64,000 bases of DNA, taken from the NCBI RefSeq assembly GCF_003850045.1, contig NZ_RQJX01000014.1:1-64000 (forward strand), read 5' to 3'. This DNA is from Aeromicrobium camelliae (GTDB lineage: Bacteria; Actinomycetota; Actinomycetes; Propionibacteriales; Nocardioidaceae). Positions 42,936-51,912 of the stretch are shown here, one piece after another (position 1 is the stretch's first letter; each line of letters begins with the position of its first letter). Under the pieces are notes generated by a model that ran no database searches, was not told where the DNA came from, and saw only the letters and a list, made by a program, of their open reading frames with translations. Both the position numbers and the translations under genes were made by a program.

Positions 42936-43979
42936 ATGGCTGAGCGACTCGCCGTCGGGATCGACATCGGAGGCACGAAGATCGCCGCCGGCGTCGTCGA
43001 CGAGGACGGCCGCGTCGTAGCCCGAGCGCGACGCGAGACGCCCACCACGGACCCGGTGGCGATCGTCGACGCGATCGCCGACGTCACGGCGCAGTTCCGC
43101 GCCGAGTACACGGTCCGGGCGATCGGCATCGGTGCCGCGGGCTACGTCGACGTCTCCCAGTCGACCGTCCTGTTCTCTCCCCACCTGGCGTGGCGCCATG
43201 AACCGCTCCGGGACGCCGTCGCCCGGCGCACCCGTCTCCCCGTGCTCGTCGACAATGACGCGAACGCCGGCGGCTGGGCCGAATGGCGTTTCGGCGCGGC
43301 GCAGAACGAGCCCGACCTCGTGATGGTGACCTTGGGCACCGGCATCGGCGGCGCGATCGTCATCGACGGGCAGCCCTATCGCGGGCACTTCGGCATCGCC
43401 GGGGAGTTCGGGCACATGCGCGTCGTCCCGGACGGCCTGCCGTGCGAGTGCGGCAACGTCGGCTGCTGGGAGCAGTACGCCAGCGGCCGGGTGCTGCAGC
43501 GCCGCGCCCGCGCGGCGGCGCTCGAGGGCAGCGAGTTCGGCCGCAAACTCCTCGCGGAGGCCGGCGGCGACCTCGAGCGGGTCGACGGAGCGTCGGTCGG
43601 GCGGCACGCCCTCGCCGGCAACGAGGTGGCCCGAGCCTGGGTCAGCGATGTCGGCGACTGGCTGGGTGTGGGCCTGGCCAACGTGGCCGCCGCGGTCGAC
43701 CCCGGTCTGTTCGTGATCGGTGGCGGCGTGAGCGAGAACGGCGAGCTGCTTCTCAGCCCGGCGCGCGCTGCGTTCGCGCGCACCTTGACGGGGCGCGGCT
43801 ACCGCGCTGAGGCACGCATCGTCGGTGCCCACCTGGGGCCGGACGCCGGTCTGATCGGTGCCGCCGACATGGCCCGGCTTACAGCGCGGCGCCGTCGTCT
43901 GGCCAATCCCGGTGGGAGGGTCCGCGCTCGGGCAGGTGCCAGACCAGCCAGGCCACCGAGACGACCGCGACGAGTGTGA
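42936..43979 (+). CDS. ROK-family glucokinase
   Basis: Phosphorylates glucose with ATP or polyphosphate. The 347 aa contain the phosphate motif GIDIGGTKIAAGVVDEDG, the catalytic DNDANAGGWAEW, LGTGIGGAIV, the ROK zinc site EFGHMRVVPDGLPCECGNVGCWEQYAS and GLANVAAAVDPGLFVIGGGVS. About 30 extra C-terminal residues, rich in Arg/Pro/Ala, follow the usual end (GLIGAADMAR). They overlap the convergent membrane-protein gene by 101 bp and may not be functional. Confidence 0.92.
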   Translation: MAERLAVGIDIGGTKIAAGVVDEDGRVVARARRETPTTDPVAIVDAIADVTAQFRAEYTVRAIGIGAAGYVDVSQSTVLFSPHLAWRHEPLRDAVARRTRLPVLVDNDANAGGWAEWRFGAAQNEPDLVMVTLGTGIGGAIVIDGQPYRGHFGIAGEFGHMRVVPDGLPCECGNVGCWEQYASGRVLQRRARAAALEGSEFGRKLLAEAGGDLERVDGASVGRHALAGNEVARAWVSDVGDWLGVGLANVAAAVDPGLFVIGGGVSENGELLLSPARAAFARTLTGRGYRAEARIVGAHLGPDAGLIGAADMARLTARRRRLANPGGRVRARAGARPARPPRRPRRV

Positions 43980-44316
43980 GCACGGCGAGCACCTCGGCAG
44001 GGAGCCAGAAGCCCACGACGGCCGACAGCAGCGCCAGCACCGGAGCCGCCGCGACGCCCGCCCACGCCAACCCCGTGCCCCGCGCGGGACGCAGCCGCGC
44101 GGGCGGAACCTGGCGGTAGAACGGCTCCTCCTCCACCTCGTCGGCGTCACGCAGTTCGTGGGGGAGTTCGTCGGCCTCGGCGGCGGCGCGCTGACGTTCT
44201 TCCTCGCGCCGGGCGTGCTCGGCCGCGGCCTCGTCCAGATCGGGCAGGCCCTCCACGTCCAGCTCGAGCCCCTCGACGATCCGGTCGAACTCGTCGCGCT
44301 CGTCGCGCTCGGTCAT
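43879..44316 (-). CDS. Conserved actinobacterial membrane protein
   Basis: A 145-aa protein: acidic N-terminal region (about 1-65), then two adjacent membrane helices near 83-102 and 106-125 (LAWAGVAAAPVLALLSAVVGFWL and AEVLAVLTLVAVVSVAWLVW) and a short tail DWPDDGAAL. ATG 44316 is preceded by a GAGGAT hexamer with a 6-nt gap (44323-44328), a weak version of the local promoter pattern. It overlaps the ROK gene end. The family is recognisable by context but its function is unknown. Confidence 0.75.
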   Translation of the reverse strand: MTERDERDEFDRIVEGLELDVEGLPDLDEAAAEHARREEERQRAAAEADELPHELRDADEVEEEPFYRQVPPARLRPARGTGLAWAGVAAAPVLALLSAVVGFWLPAEVLAVLTLVAVVSVAWLVWHLPERGPSHRDWPDDGAAL

Positions 44317-44359
44317 GACCACATCCTCGCACCGCCGAGGGCGCGAGGGCGAGGGGAGG

Positions 44360-44365
44360 TATCGT
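44360..44365 (+). promoter_or_regulatory. -10 element of plsC (leaderless)
   Basis: TATCGT ends 6 nt before GTG 44372. Confidence 0.6.
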
Positions 44366-44371
44366 CCTCTC

Positions 44372-45121
44372 GTGCTCTACTGGTTCTTGAAGTACCTGGC
44401 GCTGGGTCCGCTGCTGCGCGTGATCTTTCGTCCGTTCGCCGAAGGGCTCGAGAACGTGCCGCGTCAGGGGCCGGTGATCCTGGCCGCCAACCACCTGTCG
44501 TACAGCGACTGGCTGTTCATGCCGCTCGTCATGCCGCGCCGCGTCACGTTCGTGGCCAAGGCCGAGTACTTCGAGTCGCCCGGCGTCAAAGGCTGGTTGC
44601 AGAAGAAGTTCTTCGGCGGCACCGGCCAGGTCCCGATCGACCGCACGAGCGGATCGGCTGCGGCCGGCGCTCTCAAGACTCAGTTGCGGCTGCTGTCCGA
44701 AGGGCAGGTGTGCGGCATCTTCCCCGAGGGCACGCGCTCGCACGACGGCAAGCTCTACCGGGGTCGCACCGGCGTCGCGCGCCTCGCGCTCGAGGCCAAG
44801 GTGCCGGTCATCCCGGTGGCCGTGCTCAACACGGACATCATCGCGCCGCCGGGCAAGGTCTTCGGCCGGTTCGCCCGGCCCGGGGTGAAGTTCGGTCGGC
44901 CACTCGACTTCAGCCGCTACGAGGGCCTGGAGTCCGACCGCTTCATCCTGCGGGCGATCACCGACGAGATCATGTACGAGATCATGAATCTCACCGGTCA
45001 GGAGTACGTCGACCTCTACGCGCAGGACGCCAAGAAGCGCGACAAGGAGCTGGCCGAGGCCGCCGCGGCGGAGCGTGAGAAGGCCGAGTCCGACGAAGTC
45101 TGGGATGAGCTGAACGAGTGA
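44372..45121 (+). CDS. plsC: 1-acyl-sn-glycerol-3-phosphate acyltransferase-like protein
   Basis: A membrane-associated acyltransferase of 249 aa. Motifs are NHLSYSD (NHx4D catalytic pair), GQVPIDR, FPEGTRSHDGKLYRG and VPVIPVAV. It probably acylates lysophosphatidate in phospholipid synthesis, but other acyl acceptors are possible in this family. The C-terminal 40 residues are charged and helical. GTG 44372 is set by the -10 element; the frame extends upstream to 44315 without support. Confidence 0.88.
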   Translation: MLYWFLKYLALGPLLRVIFRPFAEGLENVPRQGPVILAANHLSYSDWLFMPLVMPRRVTFVAKAEYFESPGVKGWLQKKFFGGTGQVPIDRTSGSAAAGALKTQLRLLSEGQVCGIFPEGTRSHDGKLYRGRTGVARLALEAKVPVIPVAVLNTDIIAPPGKVFGRFARPGVKFGRPLDFSRYEGLESDRFILRAITDEIMYEIMNLTGQEYVDLYAQDAKKRDKELAEAAAAEREKAESDEVWDELNE

Positions 45122-45169
45122 GCCCGTCCGCACGATGAAACCGCGTCTCACGGGGCGAGGAGCCCCGCG

Positions 45170-45175
45170 TATCCT
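45170..45175 (+). promoter_or_regulatory. -10 element of aroG (leaderless)
   Basis: TATCCT ends 6 nt before GTG 45182. Confidence 0.6.
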
Positions 45176-45181
45176 GGTGCG

Positions 45182-46516
45182 GTGAGCATTCCCAGCCTTG
45201 ACGACCTCCATGCGATCGGCGCCGCCCAGCAGCCGACGTATGCCGATCAGGTCGAGCGCGATCGTGCGGTCGACACGCTGCGGAAGATGCCCCCGCTCGT
45301 GTTTGCGGGCGAATGCGACGCGCTGCGCGACAAGATGGCCGCGGTGGCCCGTGGCGAGGCGTTCCTCCTTCAGGGCGGCGACTGCGCCGAGACTCTGGAG
45401 GGCGTGACGGCGGAGAACACGCGGAACAAGCTGCGCGTGCTCCTGTCGATGGCCGTCGTGCTGACGTACGCCGCGAGCGTGCCGGTCGTCAAGGTCGGCC
45501 GTCTCGCCGGGCAGTTCGCCAAGCCCCGCTCCAGCGACACCGAGACCCGTGAGGGCGTCACGTTGCCGGCCTACCGGGGCGACGCCGTCAACGGCTTCGA
45601 CTTCACCCCGGAGGCGCGTCGTCACGACCCGCAGCGCCTCCTGGACGTCTACCATGCCTCGAGCGCCACGCTGAACCTCATCCGCGCGTTCACCACCGGC
45701 GGATACGCCGATCTGCGACAGATGCACGTGTGGAACACCGACTTCGTCCGCAACAGCCCCGTGGGGGAGCGGTACGAGCGGATGGGCGCCGAGATCGACC
45801 GGGCGCTCGCGTTCATGGAGGCCATCGGCGCCGACCCGGCCGAGCTCCATACCGTGGACTTCTACTCCTCCCACGAGGCACTCATCCTCGAGTACGAACA
45901 CGCACTCACCCGCATCGATTCGCGGACGCAGCTGCCGTACGACGTGTCGGGTCACTTCCTGTGGATCGGCGAGCGCACCCGGCAGCTCGACGGCGCACAC
46001 GTCGAACTGCTGAGTCGGATCGCCAACCCCATCGGTGTCAAGCTCGGCCCGACGAGCACTCCCGACGACGCGATCGCGCTGTACGAGAAGCTCAACCCCG
46101 AGCGGATCCCCGGCAAGGTCACGTTCGTGACCCGCTTCGGCGCCGACAAGATCCGCGACCTGCTGCCGCACCTCATCGAGAAGGTCAGCGCGGCCGGGGT
46201 CGAGGTCGCGTGGGTCACCGACCCGATGCATGGCAACACCTTCGCCACCGAGAACGGCTACAAGACGCGCGACTTCGATGCAGTCATCGACGAGGTGCGC
46301 GGGTTCTTCGAGGTCCACCGCGCGCTCGGCACCTGGCCCGGCGGCCTGCACGTCGAGCTGACCGGTGACGACGTGACGGAGTGCGTCGGCGGCGGCTCGC
46401 GTCTGTCGGCGGCCGACCTCGCGCACCGTTACGAGACGCTGTGCGACCCGCGACTCAACCGCGCACAGTCGCTCGAACTGGCCTTCCTCGTCGCGGAGAT
46501 GCTCTCGGGGCGCTGA
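45182..46516 (+). CDS. aroG: 3-deoxy-7-phosphoheptulonate (DAHP) synthase, class II
   Basis: The first step of the shikimate pathway: phosphoenolpyruvate + erythrose-4-phosphate. At 444 aa it fits the plant-like class II enzyme of actinobacteria. Visible motifs are PLVFAGECDALRDKMAAVARGEAFLLQGGDCAE, VGRLAGQFAKPRSSDTE, SSHEALILEYE, GHFLWIGERTRQLDGAHVE, PIGVKLGP and DPMHGNTF. In this class feedback by aromatic amino acids and chorismate mutase binding are common. GTG 45182 is supported by the promoter. Confidence 0.96.
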   Translation: MSIPSLDDLHAIGAAQQPTYADQVERDRAVDTLRKMPPLVFAGECDALRDKMAAVARGEAFLLQGGDCAETLEGVTAENTRNKLRVLLSMAVVLTYAASVPVVKVGRLAGQFAKPRSSDTETREGVTLPAYRGDAVNGFDFTPEARRHDPQRLLDVYHASSATLNLIRAFTTGGYADLRQMHVWNTDFVRNSPVGERYERMGAEIDRALAFMEAIGADPAELHTVDFYSSHEALILEYEHALTRIDSRTQLPYDVSGHFLWIGERTRQLDGAHVELLSRIANPIGVKLGPTSTPDDAIALYEKLNPERIPGKVTFVTRFGADKIRDLLPHLIEKVSAAGVEVAWVTDPMHGNTFATENGYKTRDFDAVIDEVRGFFEVHRALGTWPGGLHVELTGDDVTECVGGGSRLSAADLAHRYETLCDPRLNRAQSLELAFLVAEMLSGR

Positions 46517-46569
46517 GACACGCACCCGGCCGTACCCAACCACCGGGGTGAGGGCGCGGGTGAGTCCGG

Positions 46570-48522
46570 TCAGCTGAGGAAGACGGTGACGGTCTCGCCC
46601 TTGCGGCGTTCCGTTCCGGCGCTCGGGCTCTGGAAGCGCACCTTCGCGCCGTCGCCGGCGAGGGGGTTGCGGGTGGCGTTGAGCTTGAGCCCCGCCTCCT
46701 CGACCGCCTTCTTGGCATCGGCCTCGGACTTGCCGCCGAGGTCGGGCACCTTGACCATCTCGGGGCCCTTCGACACGACGAGGGTGACGGTGTCGCCACG
46801 GAACGCGGTGCCACCCTGCGGCTGCTGGGAGATCACCCGCCCCTCCTCGACGTCGTCGCTGAACTCCTCCTGGACGTTCACCAGGAATCCGACGCCCTGC
46901 AGCCCGTTGCGGGCTTCGTCGATCGGTGTGCCGACGTAGTCGGTGATCGCGATGGGCTCGCGGCCCTTGCTCACGACGATGTCGAGTGCGGTGTCGCGCT
47001 TGACCTGCGCCCCGACGTCGTAGTTGGTCACGCGGATGATGCTGCCTTGCGGGATCTCCTCGTGGAACTCCTCGGTCGTGTCGCCGAGCTTGAGATTGAG
47101 CGATCCCACGATCGTCTGCGCCTCATCGACCGTCTTGCCGGCGAGGTCGGGGACCTCGTAGCGCTCCTTGCCCTTGGACAAGGTCACGGTGATGGTGGTG
47201 TCGGGCAGGATCTGCTCGCCGGCGGCCGGATCGGTGGAGATGACGTGATCGGCTGGGACGTCCTCGGAGAACGCGGCGGGAGCGAATTCGACCTCGAAAC
47301 CGTCCGCCTGTGCGGTCTTCACCGCGTCGTCGCGTGACAGCCCGGTGAGTTCGGGAGCGTCGACGTAACGGCCGACTGCGACATACCACCCGCCGAGCGC
47401 CGTCAGCACGAGCGCGATCAGCGCGGCGATGAGGAGGAACAGGCCCCGGCGGGACTTCTCGCGTCGGGGTGCCTCCTTCTCGACAACCTCGTCGGGCTGG
47501 ACTGGCGCGGGCTGGGACCAGGCGACGGTGGGTTCGGCGATCGCGGTCGTGTGCGCGGTGTCGGCGGCCGAGCCGAGCGCGGCGAGGTCGACGGCCTGGG
47601 TCGGCTCGTCCTCACTGTCCCGGGGTGAGGTCGGCAGCAGATCCGCCGCGAGCTCGGGATCGTCCTCGGCGCCGTCGGCGAGCGCGCGCCGCACCTGCCG
47701 GACTTGGTGCAGCAGCGCGCGGGCGTCGGGGGAGCGGCGTTCGGGATCGCGCGATGTAGCCCGTGCGACCAGCGCGTCGACGTAGTCGGGCAGACCGCCC
47801 ACGAGCGTCGACGGTGCCGGGACGTCGACGTTGACGTGCATGTACGCGACCTGGATGGGCGTATCGGCCACGTGCGGCTTGCGGCCGGTGAGCATCTCGA
47901 AGAGCATCGCCCCGCACGCGTACACGTCGGCGCGAGGGTCCGAGCCGCGGTGCAGGACGACCTCCGGCGCCAGGTAGGAGACCGTGCCGATGAGGGCGCC
48001 GCCGCTGTGCGTCGTCGAGGTGCTCACGGCGCGCGCCAGCCCGAAGTCCGCCACCTTGACCTCGCCGGTCGGCGTGATGAGGACGTTCTCGGGCTTGACG
48101 TCGCGGTGGATGAGTTTCGCCGCGTGCGCCTCGGACAACGCCTGCAGGATGGGGTCGAGGTAGGCGAGCGCCTGCTGGGGTGACATCGGGGCCTCGTCAC
48201 GGAGCACGTCGCGCAGGGTGCGCCCCGGGACGTACTCCATGACGAGGTAGGTGAAGTCGCCGTCGGTGCCCTGGTCGAAGACCGCCACGACACTGCGGTG
48301 GTTGAGTTTGGCGGCCGCCTTGGCCTCGGAGACGAAACGCTGCCGGAAATCATCGGCGTCGCCGAGGCCGGCGTGCATGATCTTGACCGCGACGATGCGG
48401 TCGAGGCGCAGGTCGGTGGCGCGGAAGACACTGGCCATGCCACCGCGCGCGATCCGCTCGTGGATCACGTAACGGCCGTCGAGCGTGTGCCCGACCAGCG
48501 CTTGATCGCCGGTGACCGTCAC
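46570..48522 (-). CDS. Serine/threonine protein kinase with PASTA domains (PknB/PknL-like)
   Basis: A membrane kinase of 650 aa sensing peptidoglycan. Kinase domain residues about 14-275: GGMASVF Gly loop, Lys47 (VAVK), HRDVKPEN with Asp141, DFG at 159-161. A juxtamembrane stretch of about 80 residues, one helix (about 360-381) and four extracellular PASTA repeats follow (starting near 387, 455, 523 and 588). GTG 48522 lies after GAGGAGG with 5 nt spacing; longer upstream starts are not supported. TACACT at 48572-48577 (minus strand) may be the promoter. It is close to cell-wall genes, including the dcw cluster 4.8 kb away. Confidence 0.95.
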   Translation of the reverse strand: MTVTGDQALVGHTLDGRYVIHERIARGGMASVFRATDLRLDRIVAVKIMHAGLGDADDFRQRFVSEAKAAAKLNHRSVVAVFDQGTDGDFTYLVMEYVPGRTLRDVLRDEAPMSPQQALAYLDPILQALSEAHAAKLIHRDVKPENVLITPTGEVKVADFGLARAVSTSTTHSGGALIGTVSYLAPEVVLHRGSDPRADVYACGAMLFEMLTGRKPHVADTPIQVAYMHVNVDVPAPSTLVGGLPDYVDALVARATSRDPERRSPDARALLHQVRQVRRALADGAEDDPELAADLLPTSPRDSEDEPTQAVDLAALGSAADTAHTTAIAEPTVAWSQPAPVQPDEVVEKEAPRREKSRRGLFLLIAALIALVLTALGGWYVAVGRYVDAPELTGLSRDDAVKTAQADGFEVEFAPAAFSEDVPADHVISTDPAAGEQILPDTTITVTLSKGKERYEVPDLAGKTVDEAQTIVGSLNLKLGDTTEEFHEEIPQGSIIRVTNYDVGAQVKRDTALDIVVSKGREPIAITDYVGTPIDEARNGLQGVGFLVNVQEEFSDDVEEGRVISQQPQGGTAFRGDTVTLVVSKGPEMVKVPDLGGKSEADAKKAVEEAGLKLNATRNPLAGDGAKVRFQSPSAGTERRKGETVTVFLS

Positions 48523-48628
48523 CGATACCTCCTCGCGGCATGCGTCGTGGGCCGGCCGGCCCGGACCCTTTGAGTGTAGAGAACCGCCGCGAAACTCCCG
48601 TCGATTCGCGGCGCTGCGGCGCGCCTCG

Positions 48629-49672
48629 TCAGCGGTGTCGACGCGTCGCGGCTCGAGCCAGCGGCGTGAGGATCCTGACCGCCTCGGGACCGAGGGCCGC
48701 CAGAGCATCGTCGGCCTCGCGTTCGAGGCGGGCGATGTCGTCCTCGACGTCGGCGCGGGCCCCACTGGACTCGATGAGCGCGGCGAGTTCGTCGACGCCG
48801 TGTTCATGACCGAGCAGACCGAGGACGCGGTCCGCGCCGAGGCGCTCGGCCGCCCGGGCGACGAGCACCGTGCGTTTGCCCTCACGCAGGTCGTCGCCGG
48901 TGGGCTTGCCGGTCGCGGCGGCGTCGCCGAAGACGCCGAGCACGTCGTCACGCAGCTGGAACGCCTCACCGAGGGGAAGGGCCACGCGGGTCAGGCCGGC
49001 GAGCAGGGCGTCGTCGGCGCCGGCGAGGGTCGCACCGACGTGCAGCGGACGCTCGATCGTGTAGGTCGCCGCCTTGAATCGCACCACCCGCATGGCGTCC
49101 TCGACACTCAACTCACGGCGCGTCTGCGCCAGCACGTCGAGGAACTGCCCCGCGATGACCTCGGTCTTGGCCAGATCCCAGAAGCGGAGCGCCCGCGTCA
49201 GGTGCCAGTCGGTGCCCTCGGGGACGCGCCGGATCTGCTCGTCGGCCCAGCTGAGCAGCAGGTCGCCGAGCAGGATCGCGGTCTGGCTCCCGAAGGCGAC
49301 AGGATCGCCGGAGCGTCCCTCCTGGCGATGCTGCGCCTCGAACGCGCGGTGCACGCTCGGACGGCCGCGGCGGGTATCCGAACCGTCCATGAGGTCGTCG
49401 TGGACGAGCGCGCTGCCTTGAAGCCACTCGAACGCGGCCGCGGCGCGGGCGATGCGGGGGTCGTCCGGATCGCCGCCGGCGATCTGCCAGCCGGCGAAGC
49501 AGAAGAGGGGCCGGAGCAGTTTGCCTCCGGCGACGAACGCCGCGGCAGCGTCGACGAGCTCGGTCAGCGGGGCCGCGATGTCGGACAGCCGCGCGCGCTG
49601 CGCCGCGGCGACGGCGTGCAACTCGTGCTCGACGCGCTCCCGGAATGTGGAATCGTCGAGCGGGGTGGTCAC
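48629..49672 (-). CDS. Polyprenyl diphosphate synthase (trans-type, GGPP synthase-like)
   Basis: Condenses isopentenyl diphosphate with allylic diphosphates. The 347 aa have GGKLLRPLFCF, the first Asp-rich motif LVHDDLMD, the second (FQLRDDVLGVFGD) and the KTA-like region RFKAATYTIERP. Chain length cannot be told. GTG 49672 lies 7 nt after TATCGT, whose element overlaps the metF -10; starts at 49678 or 49705 are alternatives. The neighbour at 50600 is a CrtI-like oxidoreductase, so an isoprenoid product is plausible. Confidence 0.9.
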   Translation of the reverse strand: MTTPLDDSTFRERVEHELHAVAAAQRARLSDIAAPLTELVDAAAAFVAGGKLLRPLFCFAGWQIAGGDPDDPRIARAAAAFEWLQGSALVHDDLMDGSDTRRGRPSVHRAFEAQHRQEGRSGDPVAFGSQTAILLGDLLLSWADEQIRRVPEGTDWHLTRALRFWDLAKTEVIAGQFLDVLAQTRRELSVEDAMRVVRFKAATYTIERPLHVGATLAGADDALLAGLTRVALPLGEAFQLRDDVLGVFGDAAATGKPTGDDLREGKRTVLVARAAERLGADRVLGLLGHEHGVDELAALIESSGARADVEDDIARLEREADDALAALGPEAVRILTPLARAATRRHR

Positions 49673-49679
49673 ATCCATC

Positions 49680-49685
49680 ACGATA
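49680..49685 (-). promoter_or_regulatory. -10 element of the prenyl synthase gene (leaderless)
   Basis: On the minus strand TATCGT is followed by 7 nt and then GTG 49672. It shares two bases with the metF -10. Confidence 0.6.
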
Positions 49686-49689
49686 CCGT
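49684..49689 (+). promoter_or_regulatory. -10 element of metF (leaderless)
   Basis: TACCGT ends 6 nt before GTG 49696. It overlaps the opposing prenyl-synthase -10. Confidence 0.6.
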
Positions 49690-49695
49690 TGGCAC

Positions 49696-50589
49696 GTGCC
49701 CGCATCCGACCGCTCCCTCGTCGACGCTCTGCGCGACGAGCGCCCCACCACGTCGTTCGAGTTCTTCCCGCCCAAGGACGATGAGGGCGAGGAGCAGCTG
49801 TGGCGCACGATCTCGGAGCTGGAGCCGCTCGCCCCGACGTTCGTCTCGGTGACCTACGGCGCCGGCGGCACCAGCCAGGAGCGCACGGTCCGCATCACCG
49901 AGCGGATCGCCCGCGGTTCGTCGATGAAGCCGGTCGGCCACCTGACCCTGGTCGGCCAGAGCACGGCGGAGATCGAGTCGGTCCTCAAGCAGTACCTCGC
50001 GGCGGGCGTCGACCACGTGCTGGCGCTGCGCGGCGATCCCCAGGGCGGCCCGCGGGCTCCGTGGGAGGGTCACCCCGAGGGCATGAATCACGCCATCGAA
50101 CTCGTGGAACTCGCGGAGCGCATGGGCGGGATCACCGTCGGCGTGGCCGCGTTCCCCGAGGGGCATCCCGACGCCGAGAGTCTCGAGGCGTGCGCCGAGG
50201 TGCTGGTGGCCAAAGCTCGCGCGGGTGCCGAGTTCGCGATCACCCAGCTGTTCTTCCGCGCCAGCGACTATGTCGAGCTCGTCGAGCGGGTTCGCGGCCT
50301 CGGGTGCGATCTGCCGATCATCCCGGGCATCATGCCGATCCTCAACTTCGGGCAGGTGGCGCGCATGGCCGAGCTCTCCGGGGCGGCCATGCCGGCGGAG
50401 GTCCTCGAGCAGATCGAACCGATCGCCGAGGACCGTGCGGCGGTGCGCGCGAAGGGCATCGAGCTCGCCACCCAGCTGTGCCGCGACGTCCTCGACGCGG
50501 GCGCGCCGGGACTGCACTTCATGACGCTCAACCGCTCCAAGGCCACCCGGGAGATCTTCGAGACGCTGCGCGCCGAAGGCCGCATCTGA
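49696..50589 (+). CDS. metF: Methylenetetrahydrofolate reductase
   Basis: Reduces 5,10-methylene-THF to 5-methyl-THF for methionine synthesis. The 297 aa show the N-terminal TTSFEFFPPKDDEGEE (catalytic Glu), PTFVSVTYGAGGTSQERT, HLTLVGQ, ALRGDPQGG, FAITQLFF and PGIMPILNFGQV, all typical of MetF. GTG 49696 is set by the -10 element; an in-frame start at 49645 lies in the opposing gene. The one-carbon unit it uses also comes from the glycine cleavage system (gcvT). Confidence 0.96.
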   Translation: MPASDRSLVDALRDERPTTSFEFFPPKDDEGEEQLWRTISELEPLAPTFVSVTYGAGGTSQERTVRITERIARGSSMKPVGHLTLVGQSTAEIESVLKQYLAAGVDHVLALRGDPQGGPRAPWEGHPEGMNHAIELVELAERMGGITVGVAAFPEGHPDAESLEACAEVLVAKARAGAEFAITQLFFRASDYVELVERVRGLGCDLPIIPGIMPILNFGQVARMAELSGAAMPAEVLEQIEPIAEDRAAVRAKGIELATQLCRDVLDAGAPGLHFMTLNRSKATREIFETLRAEGRI

Positions 50590-50599
50590 GCGGTCCCGG

Positions 50600-51862
50600 T
50601 CAGCGGCGCGGCACCTCTCCGAGGTGACCGGCCACCGCGGCGGTCGCGAGCCCGACGAGCTCGAGCGTCGACCCCGGGTGGGCGTGCGCGCCGGCGAAGA
50701 ACAGACCGTGTCGCGCCGCAACCCCCGGACGTTGCGCCGCCGCGCGCCATCCGCGCCAGGCCCAGCCGTCGTGCCCGAGTCCGACGAGTTCGCGCGGCGC
50801 GAGGTCGCGGCGGGCGGTCACCAGCGGCCGCCAGTCCATCCCGGCGCTCGCCAGGACGTCGAGGACGTCTCCGCCAGCCCGGTTCTCCGCGACCCAGTGG
50901 CGAGGACCGGACTGCCAGAGGCGCACGGGGAGCTCGGCGTGCACCACGATCTCCTCGGGGAGGTCGAGGGGCTCGCGCAGCACGAGCAGCGAACGCGGCG
51001 CCGGAATCCGTCGCACCAACGACGGTTCGCGGTAGGAGCGGGGCAGCTCCGGAGCGCACCACACCACCACCTCGGCGTCGACAGTGCCGTCGGCGGTCTC
51101 GACACCGCTGACTGCTCCGTCGGCGTACCTCACGTCCAGGGCGCGCGTCGACCGCACCACGTCGACCTTCCGCTCGCCGGTCCGTCGCTCGAGCGCGGCG
51201 GCGAGCGCGGGAAGCCCGCCGGCGAAGCGCCACCGCCCGAAGTTGCGCTCGGCGTAGTGCCACACGCTCGTGTAGGCGGGTGTGTGCGCGGGGTCGTCGC
51301 CGGCCAGCCTCACCGGATCGAGCACCAGGGTGCGGAAACGGCGGTCGCGGAAGGCCGACCGGGCCGCCTGCCGTACGGTCCGCCGCGGCCGCAGCAGCCG
51401 CCGATACGGCCGCTCGAGCCCGCCGTCATAGACCTCGTCGAACATGCGGCGCCGCACGCCGTCCCACACCGGCCCCAGCGAGTCCACCCACGGGGACCAC
51501 GGATCCGATCCGAACGTCTCGACCACCGCGTCGTGCTGGGCACCGCGGGTGCCGAACGGCAGGTCGAGAACGTCGCGACGTCGGCCCCGCACCACGATGT
51601 GCCGGCGCGGGCCGGCCGGGGAGATGTCGATGACGCGGTCCATCGTGCGGCCGGACTTGCGGAAGAAGTCGCGGAAGACGCCCGGCAGCGTCACGGTCTC
51701 GGGGGAGAGGTGCCAGGCGTGGTCGTCCCATTCGAGGCCGCGCAACCGGCCGCCGAGGGTTCCGGACGCTTCCAGCAGAGTCACGTCGTGCCGCAGCTTC
51801 GCGAGGCGCGCGGCCGCCGTCAGGCCGGCGAAGCCACCACCGACGATCACCACGCGGGCCAT
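50600..51862 (-). CDS. FAD-dependent oxidoreductase, CrtI/amine-oxidase-like
   Basis: A 420-aa flavoprotein with the dinucleotide motif VVIVGGGFAGLTAAARLAKL, the GG doublet TLGGRL and a C-terminal FAD motif GLFFAGAHAHPGSTLELVGLATAAVAG, as in phytoene-desaturase and amine-oxidase relatives. The middle substrate domain is poorly conserved, so the substrate is unknown; an isoprenoid is suggested only by the prenyl synthase nearby. ATG 51862 is 6 nt after TATGCT. It runs toward metF (stops 10 bp apart) and is divergent from the methyltransferase. Confidence 0.85.
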   Translation of the reverse strand: MARVVIVGGGFAGLTAAARLAKLRHDVTLLEASGTLGGRLRGLEWDDHAWHLSPETVTLPGVFRDFFRKSGRTMDRVIDISPAGPRRHIVVRGRRRDVLDLPFGTRGAQHDAVVETFGSDPWSPWVDSLGPVWDGVRRRMFDEVYDGGLERPYRRLLRPRRTVRQAARSAFRDRRFRTLVLDPVRLAGDDPAHTPAYTSVWHYAERNFGRWRFAGGLPALAAALERRTGERKVDVVRSTRALDVRYADGAVSGVETADGTVDAEVVVWCAPELPRSYREPSLVRRIPAPRSLLVLREPLDLPEEIVVHAELPVRLWQSGPRHWVAENRAGGDVLDVLASAGMDWRPLVTARRDLAPRELVGLGHDGWAWRGWRAAAQRPGVAARHGLFFAGAHAHPGSTLELVGLATAAVAGHLGEVPRR

Positions 51863-51868
51863 GGCGGC

Positions 51869-51874
51869 AGCATA
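51869..51874 (-). promoter_or_regulatory. -10 element of the FAD oxidoreductase gene (leaderless)
   Basis: On the minus strand TATGCT ends 6 nt before ATG 51862. Confidence 0.6.
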
Positions 51875-51900
51875 CGACCGTGGGGCCGAGGCCGGTCCCC

Positions 51901-51906
51901 TAGGCT
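51901..51906 (+). promoter_or_regulatory. -10 element of the methyltransferase gene (leaderless)
   Basis: TAGGCT ends 6 nt before ATG 51913, which favours this start over the adjacent GTG 51907. Confidence 0.6.
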
Positions 51907-51912
51907 GTGGTC

